Shown: in pieces, positions 47,901 through 59,070 of the stretch
Layout of the letters: every line of letters begins with the position of its first letter
How positions within the stretch are numbered: position 1 is the stretch's first letter
Origin: Dipteronia dyeriana
Lineage: Eukaryota > Streptophyta > Magnoliopsida > Sapindales > Sapindaceae
Assembly (NCBI GenBank): GCA_032871835.1
Contig: CM065297.1
Span: 20,624,098-20,688,097, forward strand
Length of the DNA stretch: 64,000 nucleotides
Direction of reading: 5' to 3'
Position numbers and translations under genes: made by a program
Notes under the pieces: model-generated
What the model was told of the DNA's origin: nothing
The model's database searches: none
Seen by the model: only the letters and a program-made list of their open reading frames with translations

Positions 47901-49077
47901 TCACTTTCAGTAATACTTTTGAAAAGTAGAGATATGCTTCTTGTTCATTCTTTCATATTTAATTCAAAATAATGTTATTATTTATGAGGCAATGGACTAC
48001 TCATCTAGTCATCTAATAGGGTTTCAGAATGTATCCATGTTATGTTTAGTGATTCAGTTTCATGACTCAAATGTTTACTTTTACAATCTCTTTGATTGAT
48101 CCAGTAATATGCTGTAACATGTATATGCATATATAGGAGGTTGAGATGACTAGCTATGCTCACGTATCATAGCAGTTTATATGCACACATAACCTTAGCT
48201 GATACAAATGGATGTGCACATGGTTATTGGTCTCATCAGAAAAACATGTGTTTTATCGTTTCTTGCCATTATTATTTGATTGGCCTCTCTGTTTTGCTGG
48301 AAATATGGACTACTCAGCACGGGGTGTGTTCTCATATAATATAGAAATGCATCTTACCTTTGAGTTGCTTCTTACAAGTTTTCTTGTTTCTGACATCTGC
48401 TTTGTTACTCGTAATAACTATTGCCAAATAAGAGATGAACTTCACAAAGAAACTTTACAGCTTACCGGTGAGTTCACATTTTTCATTTAATTATATGAAT
48501 ATACAAGTTGTTGCAACAGTGGTATCACATTCAAATTATGAATTATTATTTTAACAGAGCAAAACTTGGAAAAAGAACCGCGCATAATGGAGCTTCGAAA
48601 CCAAGTGAGATTCTAACCCACTTTTCATATTCTTGTCAATTTTTTTGTTAGTGAAACCTTTTTCATTTGCTCTTTATATGATCACAGTGCAAAATTATCC
48701 GGACAACAGAATTATCTGCTGCACAGGAAAAATTAAATGAGCTTAACAAACAAAAAGAGGAGCTGTTAAAATTCTATTCGCCTGGATCCCTTCTCCAAAA
48801 GCTTCAAGGTAAACAATAATGAAAAAAACAACTTAAGACTTTGAGTTTGACATCAATGATATATAGATGCAAAACATTTTACGGAAATGATGTGGATATA
48901 TTTGTGTCTACAGGAGTAATGAATAAGATAGAGGAGGAATCCGAAGCCCTGCACAGACAGCTCCTTGTTACAGAGATAGATATTGTGAGTTTTGTGCAGA
49001 AGTACAAGAAGCTCCGCACCATCTACCACCAACGAGCGCTTATTCATCTTGTAGCAAAGACTTCATCAATTGGCTGA
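44924..49077 (+). CDS. VPS37: VPS37-like ESCRT-I subunit
   Basis: Six exons: 44924-45162, 46664-46751, 48428-48467, 48558-48604, 48688-48808 and 48914-49077. Their 699 nt keep phase and encode 232 aa. A Ser/Pro/Gln-rich N-terminus (residues 1-65) is followed by the Mod(r)/VPS37 coiled-coil domain: VDELQKLLSDKDAYHQFLL, RDELHKETLQL, NLEKEPRIMELRNQC, FYSPGSLLQKLQ and FVQKYKKLRTIYHQRALIHL. VPS37 is a core ESCRT-I subunit that helps sort ubiquitinated membrane proteins at endosomes. Oddities: the third exon is preceded by CCAA instead of AG. The start is uncertain, since TTATAG|GAGTTC at 44933-44938 could be an acceptor for a tiny upstream first exon. The introns hold a MITE and a minisatellite. 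The gene is either slightly impaired or spliced in an unusual way. Confidence 0.85.
45845..46439. mobile_element. MITE (TACAATA-rich) in VPS37 intron 1
   Basis: The left end GGGCTCGTTTGGCACG and the reversed right end GGCCTTGTTTGTTTGGC form an imperfect terminal inverted repeat, with many TGTATTGTATTG blocks inside. It contains the perfect hairpin at 46323-46409. The target duplication is unclear. Confidence 0.7.
46323..46409. repeat. Perfect 41-bp inverted repeat, 5-nt loop
   Basis: The left arm ATTAAGCAATTAAAATGTAC...CAGTGT (46323-46363) is exactly complementary to 46369-46409, with loop CCCAA. It sits at the right end of the MITE in VPS37 intron 1, so it would be transcribed in the pre-mRNA. 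Confidence 0.95.
46930..47740. repeat. CA-rich complex minisatellite in VPS37 intron 2
   Basis: Four diverged copies of a unit combining GGGATTGGGTGGTTAGCTTC, (CA)n and GGTAATGAATTCCTTTTTAG (starts near 46930, 47056, 47228, 47332). Two copies of a 140-bp unit containing AATAAGACATGATAA follow (near 47483 and 47626). ORFs reported across it are repeat artefacts. Confidence 0.85.
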
Positions 49078-49369
49078 GCCAGCCATGAAAAGCCACATAA
49101 TTGAACTGTATACATGATTAACGTTAGAAGATCCGGCTTGCTCCCTTGTATGAAAATGTTTGACACTGCTTATCGTGTTTCATATATCATTTTGTCAATT
49201 TTTATGATCATATAATACTTCTCTCTCTCTCTCTCAAACTCTTAATATATTCATTGTGGTGTTAAACATGTGACAAGGTCCTCCCATTGATATGAAAATA
49301 ATGTTAGTTGCAGCAACTCTTAACTGATATGAAGTTATACATGTAAATCCATTTGAGATTACATACATA
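49078..49369. other. 3' flank of VPS37-like gene
   Basis: Contains a short (CT)n run near 49219. It ends at the hAT insertion site, repeated CATA text giving the target CATACTAT (49370-49377). Confidence 0.6.
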
Positions 49370-50019
49370 CATACTATTAGGGGTGGGCGTTGATTGGATC
49401 GGTTCACTCTCAGAGTGAACCGATAAAAAACCGATACTATTCGGTTTTTGAAAAAGTGATCTGATCCGATTCAATATACAACTGTCAACCGATCAAAAAC
49501 CAATTAAACCGAACCGGTTCGGTTTTTTCGGTTTTGAACCTATTGGGCCTAAGTATTGGGCTTTAATATATAAAATGTTCTATAGTCTCAAAAATTGAAA
49601 AACAAAACACAAGTTTTTCATATATTGGGGTCTTTTTGACCTAATATAATTAAATTACTGTATAAGTGATAAGTCTATAATACAAATAAAAACATGTAAG
49701 CAACTATAAATTATTTAAACAATAAGTCCATAATACAAATAAAAACAACTACAAATTATACAAACATTAAGTCCATAACACAAACAAAAACAACTAAAAA
49801 TTATTCAAACAATACATCCATAATACAAATAAAAACAACCATTGAATCCAAACTCGAATCAATTCTTCAGTACTTTTAAGAATCAAATGTTGGCATTGAT
49901 AACAATGCTTTTGACAACTTCTCAAGCTCTGTATATAGATAAAAGTAAAGTTTAGTATATTTGAAATAAAACATGAAAATAGTAAAAGATAAGCTTGTTA
50001 TCAAATTGATTAATAAATA

Positions 50020-52115
50020 CTAACCGGTTTCAGCATCTTCAATGAATTGCAAATTTTCTAACGATGAATCATCATTTTGAGCTAGCATTACTTCTTCTTC
50101 AAGTTGACTCCTATGATATTTGGCTTGCAACCAATTTTGTGTACAAATCAAACACTCCACCATTTTAGGAGTCAATAAACTCTGAAATGGATATAGAACT
50201 CGTCCTCCACTACTAAATGCAGACTCAGATGCAACAGTGGAAATCGGCATTGCAAACACATCTTTGGCAATCAATGCCAAAATGGGATAATGTGCACTAG
50301 AAACACTCCACCAAGTCAATACATCAAAATTAGAACGTTTCCGTTCAACAGGCTCTAACAAATACCTCTCAACCTCATTTCTACACATAAGATTTTCTTG
50401 ATTCTCAACTGTTTCCGAAAAGGCTATGGAAAGGTCAAATACACTACTATCATCACTTTCTAGATCACAACATGTGGGAATTTCAGCACCACCACCACCA
50501 CCACCACCACTGAATAATGCACTATAACATTCATATAACTCAACAAGTACATTTTTTATGTTTTAAGTCATTGATTCACGATTTGCAACACCATAGAAAA
50601 CCGAAAAACAGTAAGACACACATTGCAATTTGTACCTAGGGTCTAACACCACTGCTACTATCAACAACTTGTTCGTTTTCTCCAAACTCCCCCAATATTT
50701 TTCAAACTTAATTTTCATACTAGAGGCCATTTGACACACAAGGTAATTCACATCACCACTCATTGATGTCAATTGGTTGTTAATTGTGCTCCATTTATGA
50801 AAATATAAGTTTGAAGTGACACTCAATGAAGCACTAAATTGCAAAGTAACATCATAAAATGTTTTCAAGAATTGGACAAATACCTTAGCATTCTCCCAAT
50901 CTTCAAAATATGGTGGCCCAATTCGCTTTTGCTCATTTTCATCCTCCTTAAAATAGGTTTGGTAGTGTAAATATTTATCATCCAATCGATCAAATGCTTT
51001 GACAAATTTGAGTGAACTTGCCACCTAGTAGGCACATCCAACACTACAAGGCCCTTGTTTTGGATTTTTTTACTCTCAGCACTTTTTTTGAACTTCTCGA
51101 ATCTACTAGGAGACGATTTTACAAATTTCACGGCATTGCATATGGCACACACCGACTCATGCATCTCTTTTAACCCATCGTTTACTATTAGATTCACAAT
51201 ATGTGCACAACACCGTAAATGCAAATATTTGCCACCCAAAATCGCACCATCTGCATGCCAACTATTCAACTTTCGAATCACATAAAGAATGGTTGTATTG
51301 TTAGAACTTGCATTATCTACGGTGATTGTGAAAACCCTATCAATACCCCAATCGATTAACACTTTCTCAATACACTTCCCAATGGTATCCCCTCTATGAT
51401 CAGAAATTTGAGTAAAACTCAAAATCCTCTTTTGCAATTGCCAATTTTCATCAACAAAATGGGCCGTCACAACCATATAATTGATATTTTGGATTGATGT
51501 CCAAGTATCAGTGGTAAGACAAACCCTTACCTTTCTCTCTTTAAATTGTTTCATCAAAGACGTCTTCATATCAACATACATTTGCAAAATATCCCTAACT
51601 ATTGTTCTTCTAGATGGGACATCAAACCTAGGCATACCCACACGACAAAATTTACGAAAACCCCGTTTCTCTACAAATCTAAATGGTAATTCGTCAACAA
51701 TCAACATCTCTGCTAATGCAGTCCTAGTATCCTCCTTATTAAAAATACCCAAACCTAAACTACTACCACAACCCTCCTTTGATGATGTTGTAAATGAAGT
51801 GATAGAGGCTTGTTTTACTAAACATTTTTGTTTTGGGTCAGCTGCTGCTAATTTAGCATGATAATTTTTGCACTGATAATCTATATGCTTATTCATATTG
51901 GTTGTCCCATTGGTATTTGAGTCACAAGCATAGTTTGCTGGACAGTAGTTGCATTATGCTCTTATTCTCCCACCATCTAGGTATCGTGTAAAATGATTCC
52001 AAGCATCAGATCTAGATCTACCCTTTCCACCCATAGTTTTAAGTTTCTCTTGTATAGAGGGTTTTTCTATTGACTCACTGTTAACCGCTACAACATTATC
52101 AATATCAGCATTCAT
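50020..52115 (-). pseudogene. hAT transposase (BED finger, DDE, hATC), lightly broken
   Basis: ATG at 52115 (MNADIDNVVAVNSESIEKPS). A BED zinc finger follows (SDAWNHFTRYL, CNYC, MNKHIDYQC), then an RNase H-like core with LTTDTWTSIQNINYM (first Asp), FTITVDNASSNNT (second Asp) and CCAHIVNLIVNDG. The C-terminal dimerisation domain reads LTWWSVSSAHYPIL and PISTVASESAFSSGGRVL. Lesions are few: TAA inside the BED finger (before CNYC), a frameshift with small deletion near 51025 (after LDVPTRW), and TAA at about 50563-50565. Residual length is near 690 codons, about normal for Ac-like transposases. It cannot supply its own full transposase as read here. Confidence 0.9.
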
Positions 52116-54440
52116 TTTCTGTCAAAACATAAAAAATAACAAATAATTAGAGCATATTTTAACATAATTAAAATTCTACACTTTGTAACAATAAACACAG
52201 AACAGTAGCAAATTAACAAGTAATTTCTAGAGAGTGAATTACCTCCTAGCAGTAGACAGCAGCTAGCCAGCTACACAGTAGAATCTCACACGCTTAATCC
52301 GTTGGCTGCCACAACTAGAAATAACCCATATACATATCAATTTAAGAAATACATACATCCTTAGAACCTAACTCTGACCCAAATATGTTGATATATAGAT
52401 CACAAGATCCAACTAGCGAGTCAAAGATCAATCAAACAATGTTTAATCTAATATAATCTAGTAAAGGAAGACATAAAAGTAACAACATTAATTATTTTCG
52501 TAGATAAACATAAAAACTACAATCAATTGAAATTCAGATTTGAACACAAACTTAAAAACATAATGGAAATAAACAATCAGTTAAAGTTCTCACCCAAACA
52601 ATACAGTTAATCGAAAATGTCTAAGACTGCACTGTCACGATAACATTACCAAAAACTTTAAAAAATTACTAAAAATAGAATATAAACAACTTAGGTGAAA
52701 CTAGTCATGAATGATAGCTTAGTGTCTTTAGATTACAATGCAAAAAGATTCAACCCAAAATTCTCACCCAAACAATACAATTTCTTGAAAATGTCCAATA
52801 CTGCATTATTGCGAAAAAAAAATCCAGCAATTTTTGTTCAAGTTCAAAAATTTACCAAAAATAGAATATATAACCAATTTAGGTGAAATCAGTCATGAAT
52901 GAAAGCTTCATGTCTTTAGATTGCAATAAAAAAAGAATCAACACGAAATTCTCACCCAAACATTACAGTTTCTTTAAAATGTCCAAGACTACACAATTTT
53001 CGAATCATATTTTTAACAGGTTCACACAAATGACAACAAAGTATCCATCCTATTCTCTCTGGATGATATTATAGTTACAGCTTACAAGCGACAATAAAGA
53101 AGTAGTAATTTAATCAGCTTGTTTGTCAATTGCATCACAACCTTTAAAGATCTAAAGACAATTGTACAATATATTCTGGGAATTGAAGTTCATAATACAA
53201 GAGAGGGTATACATATTTCTCAGTATAAATATATCTTGAATTTGCTAAGAAAAAAGGGGGAGGTACATAGAGCTAGTAGAACTCTGACCATATAAGGGTA
53301 ATAATCCTATCGATAAGGTCTTAAAAAGTATATAAGTATTTTTAGAGCACTAAAATATGTCATAATCACAACACCTGATGTAGCATATTCAATGAACAAG
53401 GTTTGCCAATACATGCAAACACCTCTTGGATGAGCATTGGAAGGCAGTAAAAATGATCTATAATTGAGATATCTAAAAGGGACAACAACAATTGGTTTGC
53501 ATCTTACAAGATCAAAAAGATCAGCTAGCTGCCTAGACTTGACTAGTTTTTCTGATTCCTTTGACTGAATTTAATTTACTTAATTGGATTGCAAAGAACA
53601 AAGATACAGTATCTATCTAGATCCTCTTTAATGTCCAAGATTTGACACATAATCAATCAACCAAATTCGACACAAACAAATGAGGAAATCACAAATTCGA
53701 CACAAACAAATGATGTAATCAAAGATTCGAGTTGAAGAGCAATTACCTGAAGCCTGAAGAAGAGCAAATTAGACGAGTTGAAGAAACGCAAATCCAACGA
53801 GCTGAAACCAGCCGATGCAATTCTTGCAACCAGAGCTGAATTGAAGCAGAACCCCAGTCAACACTCAACACACAACACTCACAAATAGGAAGTTTGTTTT
53901 CATATTTGAAAATTGTATACAAAACTGCTCAGTTTTATGTATTGTAATATGCAAAACTGATTGAAATGGAAAACCAAAAATAAAGAATGTTGATAAGAAA
54001 GACGGAGAAGAAAATCATACTCACCGCTCACAAGCTGAACGTCGTCGTCGCTCGAACGTGGTCGAACGTCGTCATCGCTCTAACGTAGTCGAATGTAGTT
54101 GTCGCTAGAACGTCGTCGTCACCAGAACATCGGAAGAAAGAGACGGCGAACGGTGGACGAGCGAGACGGCCAACGTGAGAGAGTGAGAGAGTGAGAGACG
54201 AGGTTCAGAGGTTGAGAGATCAGAGGCTTAGGGATTTAGGGTTGAGAGGTAGCGAGAGAGAGGAGGCGTGAAAAAAAAATTGATTTTTCTTTATATACCC
54301 TAGTTTTCGGTTTAAGACACCGAACCGGAAAATCCGGTTTTCTCCAATTAAAACCGAACTGAACCGGATTTTACATAAAAACCGGAAAAAAACCGATTGG
54401 ATCGGTTCAGTTCGGTTTAATGGATTTTTGCCCACCCCTA
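52116..54440. other. 5' region of the hAT element
   Basis: About 2.3 kb upstream of the transposase ATG, with no coding sequence. Three diverged copies of a roughly 190-bp repeat lie at about 52490-53010 (blocks GTGAAATCAGTCATGAATGA and TTCTCACCCAAACA). A copia-RT-like scrap near 53390-53420 and a GTCGTCGTCGCT cluster at 54040-54120 are also seen. Subterminal motifs occupy 54290-54440. Confidence 0.6.
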
Positions 54441-54448
54441 CATACTAT

Positions 54449-54806
54449 ATGGAAGTAGGAACCACATTCTTTCTTTCTTTCTATAATTAGTGTATTGTCT
54501 TGCTGAAACAAAAGGGAGAGATCATATTTTATTTTGTTTTTTAACTATTACAATATTTTGGATTTGGGAAAGGGCAGTTTTTTCCCTAGCTAACCTCGGC
54601 TTGTCTAAGATAGATCATCATTGTCGTTTCAGTTTCACTCTTCTAAGCGGGCTACTTCTTTCTCCCAGTTGAGTCCAGACATCTGGCGACCAAACCGAAC
54701 AATAAGATTATACCTGAAAACCAGCAATCCACACCATTTTACATTTCACGTTAATTCCTGGTCATCAATTCATCCCACTTGAAGCTGTGGACCAAAAAGC
54801 ATACCT
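54449..54806. other. Intergenic, 3' flank of DUF1992 gene
   Basis: No gene or clear repeat seen; likely 3' UTR of the minus-strand DUF1992 gene in its right part. Confidence 0.5.
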
Positions 54807-55420
54807 TCACGCAACTGCTTCTGCAACAACTCCGACGAGTCTGCCCATTCCGCGTTTAATATCCCAAGCTCTGTTCAAGGCCAGTCGCCATTCAGAGACT
54901 TGAGTTCTTATATCTTTGTTAAGCTGAACCCACTCTGGTGCACACCCATTCTTTGACAGGATTCTATACAAGGTGTTTTCTTCTGGGTCTGCGGGAGGAT
55001 TGGTGTTGAGATTCACTGGCTTCCCCTTTCCAGGTAAGTTTTCGAGCTGCCCTTCCTCCATTGAATGCCATATCCTCTGCTCCACCACACCTTGAATATC
55101 TGTTTCTGACCTGTCCCATGTTGAATCCTTAAATACTTACGTCAATTGAATGAATCTATCCCTGCACTAAAACCAGTAATTGATTAAATTTAGGTAATTA
55201 GGGACCTAACGGAGTTGCGTTGGCCACGGAGTTCGGGAGGGAGATTACGCTCATTGACGGCGTCAATTACGCCTGATAAACGATCACTCGTATTATTCAT
55301 CTTCTTTGACGATGAAGAGGAAGCCCATCTCGATCTGGGTCTAGATACGCCAGACGATATCTCAGCCGTTGATCTTTTAACAGAATATGGTGAGAGCGCT
55401 CTCGCGAGCCGAGTAGCCAT
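54807..55420 (-). CDS. DUF1992 protein (DNAJC28-like), probably mitochondrial
   Basis: Two exons, 55420-55206 and 55110-54807, joined across a 95-bp intron (GTTAG|GTCCCT, GGGACAG|GTCAG), give 172 aa. Residues 1-38 are Ser/Arg/Ala-rich without acidic residues until Glu20, a typical organelle-targeting start (MATRLARALSPYS). The DUF1992 domain starts about residue 79: VEQRIWHSMEEGQLENLPGK, then NPPADPEENTLYRILSKNG and APEWVQLNKDIR. It is the conserved part of DnaJ homolog subfamily C member 28; no J domain (HPD) is present, as is usual for the short plant forms. Function is not well established. An upstream in-frame Met (55456) is possible, but MATRL gives the better targeting peptide. The solo LTR at 55514-56026 lies 93 bp upstream. 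Confidence 0.88.
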
Positions 55421-55513
55421 GGCCGACTCTGTCAAGGGAGGTTTCCTTAATCTCAACTAACTGATTACTGTACCTAAGACTTATGATAGACTTGGACACT
55501 GAGGTGACCACGG

Positions 55514-56026
55514 TGACGCAGTAGAGGTCTGTATTTTGTATTATACTTAAATTCATCCGAAATTAAAAGAATTACTTTTAAATTTTTTATTGAATTAAAA
55601 GCTAATAATCTTTTCAGCTTACAAGGTTTTTTAAAATTGATTAAACCCTAACATGAATCCTTATTGGATAAGAAACAAGATTATAATGTAAAAGTTATTA
55701 ACAACAGTAAAAGCTGTTAAAAATAACAAAATCACAAAAGTTGTGAGATTAAAGGATAATAACGATCCTAAACAAGCCAGAATTAACGGTAGACGATTTT
55801 GATTTATCAAAATCAAATTATGACTAAAAAGGAAAGTTTCATAAAATAACAAAAACTGTAATTTCAGAGCCTAATCGATAAAATTTGATCGAAAAAAGAC
55901 GTGTCACACTGTCGAAAGCCGTGATTTGAAAACATCTATTCGATTCGCTTCAGGTGAAGTCACTTAGCCTTGAATTTAGGATGGTCCCTCAAAGCCATGT
56001 AGGAATCATCCATTTGTTCTACATCA
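55514..56026 (-). mobile_element. Solo LTR family B, copy 2 (513 bp)
   Basis: Minus-strand copy of the element at 20493-21009. It starts TGATGTAGAACAAATGG (at 56026) and ends CTACTGCGTCA (at 55514). Flanks CACGG and CACAG make a 5-bp target duplication with one change. The same domain order is kept along its length, with moderate divergence. It is oriented like the DUF1992 gene just downstream. Confidence 0.9.
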
Positions 56027-56684
56027 CACAGTTTCGATCCGAAATAGAACCGTAAGGGAACCGGTCCAGTTCCGGTTCTAAACTGTTTTTTTTATATATA
56101 TATATAAAATAAAAATTTTCTTTTTTGAAAAAATTGGTCATCAACAGCTAAATTTTTTTTAAAAAAAAAGTTGAAAAAAAGAACCGATCCGGAATCATTG
56201 TTTTGGAACCGATGGTTCTAGACCGGTTCTATAATAATTTTAAATGGAACTGGAATCTTATAGGTCTCGGTTTAGTTTTTCAACCCATGGTTCCGATTCG
56301 AATTAAATCGTGGTCTCCTCGTCTTGGAGCAGGAGGAAGTGTTATAATAAATTTTTATCGAGTCTTATGAGGAGAGATATTCGATATTTGAAAGATAGCT
56401 TATAGTACGTGTTTATAAAATACATACTATGAAAGTCAAACTTCCACCACTAACTCAAAATTTGTGCTAAAAGGTGATACACGGGACAAGACATATTTAC
56501 AAGATTATATTGGATGTAATTTATGAAGACAAATTATTTATTTTGCCTAAGATCATTTTCTCAAATTCAAAGGCCAAGAACAAGAGATAAAAGAATAATC
56601 AAATTTTCTTTTAGTATAAGAACACATTTTTACATACCTTATTTTAATAAGAATTTAATATATCTTTCCATTCGGTTGTTTAAT
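56027..56684. repeat. CCGGTTC-rich fragment and AT-rich gap
   Basis: At 56035-56330 many GAACCGGTYC/CCGGTTCTA motifs occur, similar in style to the ends of the hAT element at 49378-54440; probably a worn hAT-derived MITE. The rest to 56684 shows nothing I can identify. Confidence 0.45.
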
Positions 56685-57944
56685 TAAGGGTAAATTGTAC
56701 TAACTTATCCTGATTATATACGTAATTGTATTAAAACCAGTGATCTTTACATAATAACACAGATATACCTTTGACCCGTTTACTAACGGTTGACCACCGT
56801 TAACACAAAAGAAGAGATATGTCAATTTTACCTTTTCTCTTGCTTTATACTAACTTACTTAGATTTTATGTATAATTGCACCTGTGCCCGTGAAAATATC
56901 AAACTAACACAAATATACGCTTTGATCCGTTGACTAACTTTGACTACCGTTAGTTAATCACAAATGAGAATAATTATTATTTTTACCCGTATAAAAATAA
57001 TACTTAATTATATAAAATCAGTTAATTAATTAAAAATAAAAATATTAGAAAATATAATATATATATATATATATTGTTGTGGATGTTTGAGTGGATGATG
57101 ATGTTAATTATTATTATTATTTTTTTATTTTTGATGATGATGATAATTTTTTTAAATTAATATTTATTTTTATTTTAATAAGTTTTTTAGTTTTAAATTT
57201 TAATTAATATAAAATTCTTGAAGCAAGTCACCTCTACTTTAATTACTTTTTAAATTTAAAACAGACGTGACTGCTTTAATATTTAAAGCAGACATGGTTA
57301 CTTTAAAAATTTTATATTAATTTAAACTAAATAACTAATTAAAAGTTTATATAATAATAATAATTAAAAGCAGATATGTCTGCTTTAATATTTAAAGCAG
57401 ATGTGACTGCTTTAAGAATTTTATATTAATTAAAATTTAAAACTAAACAACTAATTAAAAGGAAAACAAATATTAATTTAAAAAATTATCATCATCATCG
57501 AAAATAAATAAATAAATAATAATAATTAACATCATCATCCTCCTAAACATCCAGAGCAATACCTTGTTTATATATTATATTTTCTAGTATTTTTATTTTT
57601 AATTAATTAACTGATTTTATATAATTAATTATTAATTCTATAAGGACAAAAGCAACAATTCTTCTCGTTTGTGACTAACTAACGGTGGTCAACGTTAGAT
57701 AAAGGATCAGAAAGTATATTTGAGTTATTTTGATATTTTCACGGGTTCAGTTCAATCATGTATATAATCGATATAATTTACCCTTATAAATACAAGAGCA
57801 AGGAAAATGACAAAACTGATATATATATATATATATATTATGATTGATCAACGGATCAAATGTATGTTTGTATTATTATATAAAGATCACTGGTTTTATT
57901 ACAATTATATATATAATCAGGATAGTACAATTTACCCTTTACTT
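56685..57944. mobile_element. Foldback element, 1.26 kb near-palindrome
   Basis: The left half reads outward-in as AAGGGTAAATTGTAC, ACCAGTGATCTTTA, GACCCGTT, AACGGT, TGAAAATATCAAA, ATCATCAT-type and GCAGAC blocks. The right half repeats them in reverse complement to GTACAATTTACCC at the end. The centre is near 57319. Arms are about 600 bp with small indels, including an (AT)n near 57820. No ORF. Terminal TTAAG-like sequences may be the edge. Confidence 0.85.
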
Positions 57945-58071
57945 AACAAAAACAAAAATCTCATTTCAATTTCTGACCACTGTGATTGATTAATATTTAT
58001 GCAAGAGAACATGATAAAATTACAAAATAAAAAGTAGCATAAAAAGAAATAAATTAGTAGTTGTAGTTCTC

Positions 58072-58670
58072 TCAAGAAGCAGAGGTATCAGGTTTTTCAC
58101 ACATAGGAGTAGTGAAGAAGAAGCGTCTGGACTTATATTTAACGGTGTCACCAAACACCTCGGTGGGTCGCCAGAGTTTGACCCCTGATTTTCCTCCGGC
58201 AAAGTCTGTTATAACGTTGCAGGTCGGGTCCGGCGACGACACGAGCCTGACTTTGCACAAGTTTGCTTTCAATTCCTTCCCGTAAACGTATTTTTCAACT
58301 TCCATCTCATAGTAGCCTTCCTCATCCGTCAAGTCACTGTTGTAATACATCACTCTGCTTCTTTCGTCCATGCAAGTTAGAGACACTTTCACGCCTGCAA
58401 TGCAAGCAATTATAATCAACAACACAAAACCACATTAATTAATTTGAATTTTTTTGTTTTGTTTTATATTCGGATACCTTTGAGGGGCTTGTCACCTTGA
58501 GCGAATTTGTTGAAGGGCTTGAAGCAATCTTGACACCAAACATCACCGGAGACATGGATGGACCCAACTGGTGCATTATGATCACCATAAGTAGCCATGA
58601 CTACTGCCAAGTTGGTGCTACCCATTAAAATTGCTGCTGCAACTAATATCGTCATCATCATCGCTGCCAT
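58072..58670 (-). CDS. Pollen Ole e 1-like secreted protein
   Basis: Exons 58670-58478 and 58394-58072 (intron 83 bp, CAAAG|GTATCC and TTGCAG|GCGTG) encode 171 aa. Residues 1-25 are a hydrophobic signal peptide (MMMTILVAAAILMGSTNLAV). The mature part fits the Pollen Ole e 1/extensin domain: VSGDVWCQDC, KVSLTCMD, EEGYYEMEVE, ANLCKVRLVSS, DPTCNVITDFAGG and a terminal MCEKPD, giving six well-placed Cys for disulfides. The family are small secreted, often wall-associated proteins; individual roles are mostly unknown. A TATA-like TTATATAAA (58748-58756, minus strand) lies about 80 bp upstream of the ATG. The gene looks intact. The foldback element ends about 130 bp past its stop. Confidence 0.9.
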
Positions 58671-58747
58671 TTCTCTCTCTTTTTCTTCTCCAATGATTTG
58701 GAGATGAATATATATATATCACTTTCTGGGAAGAACCCAGAAGTTGT

Positions 58748-58756
58748 TTATATAAA
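58748..58756 (-). promoter_or_regulatory. TATA box of the Ole e 1-like gene
   Basis: TTTATATAA on the minus strand about 80 bp before the ATG at 58670. A weaker alternative is the TATATATATA at 58710. Confidence 0.55.
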
Positions 58757-59070
58757 CAAGTGATTGCTAATGTTGGTAATTTGTTTAGAAATTTAGGTGG
58801 TGGAATGGAAGAGCACTACTTGCGACGTGCCTACCATTCTAAATTTTTAAATCTTAGAAATATGTGTATGTGACCCTACTATGGTTTTTTTAATGACATG
58901 GCAAATTGATGGACTTACATTAGATACCATATTATGAATTAATGTATTTTATTGCCAAAAATTAAAAACGTTTTGTAAATTCAGTTTTCAAAAACGTTTT
59001 TGGAAATTGGTTTTTGAATACGTTTTGCAATTTAAAAAAAATCGATTTTCAAAAGTGTTTTTTGTTTACA
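58757..59070. other. 5' flank of the Ole e 1-like gene
   Basis: No gene. From about 58960 the text turns into AAACGTTTT-type sequence that borders the MITE family A copy. Confidence 0.5.

Larger units (their letters stand above)
49378..54440 (-). mobile_element. Complete hAT (Ac-like) transposon, 5063 bp
   Basis: Ends TAGGGGTGGGC and GCCCACCCCTA form a perfect 11-bp terminal inverted repeat, flanked by the perfect 8-bp duplication CATACTAT (49370-49377 and 54441-54448). Both 150-bp ends carry clustered ACCGA/CGGTT motifs, probable transposase-binding subterminal repeats. A hAT transposase gene lies inside on the minus strand. It inserted between the convergent VPS37-like and DUF1992 genes. 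Confidence 0.95.

Noticed and set aside
53390..53460. Copia RT fragment inside the hAT 5' region
   Set aside because: A few residues look like a copia RT end, but the stretch is too short and broken to annotate as an element.
55215..55460. Plus-strand ORF of 81 codons
   Set aside because: It lies opposite DUF1992 exon 1, whose targeting peptide, splice sites and conserved downstream domain support the minus strand.
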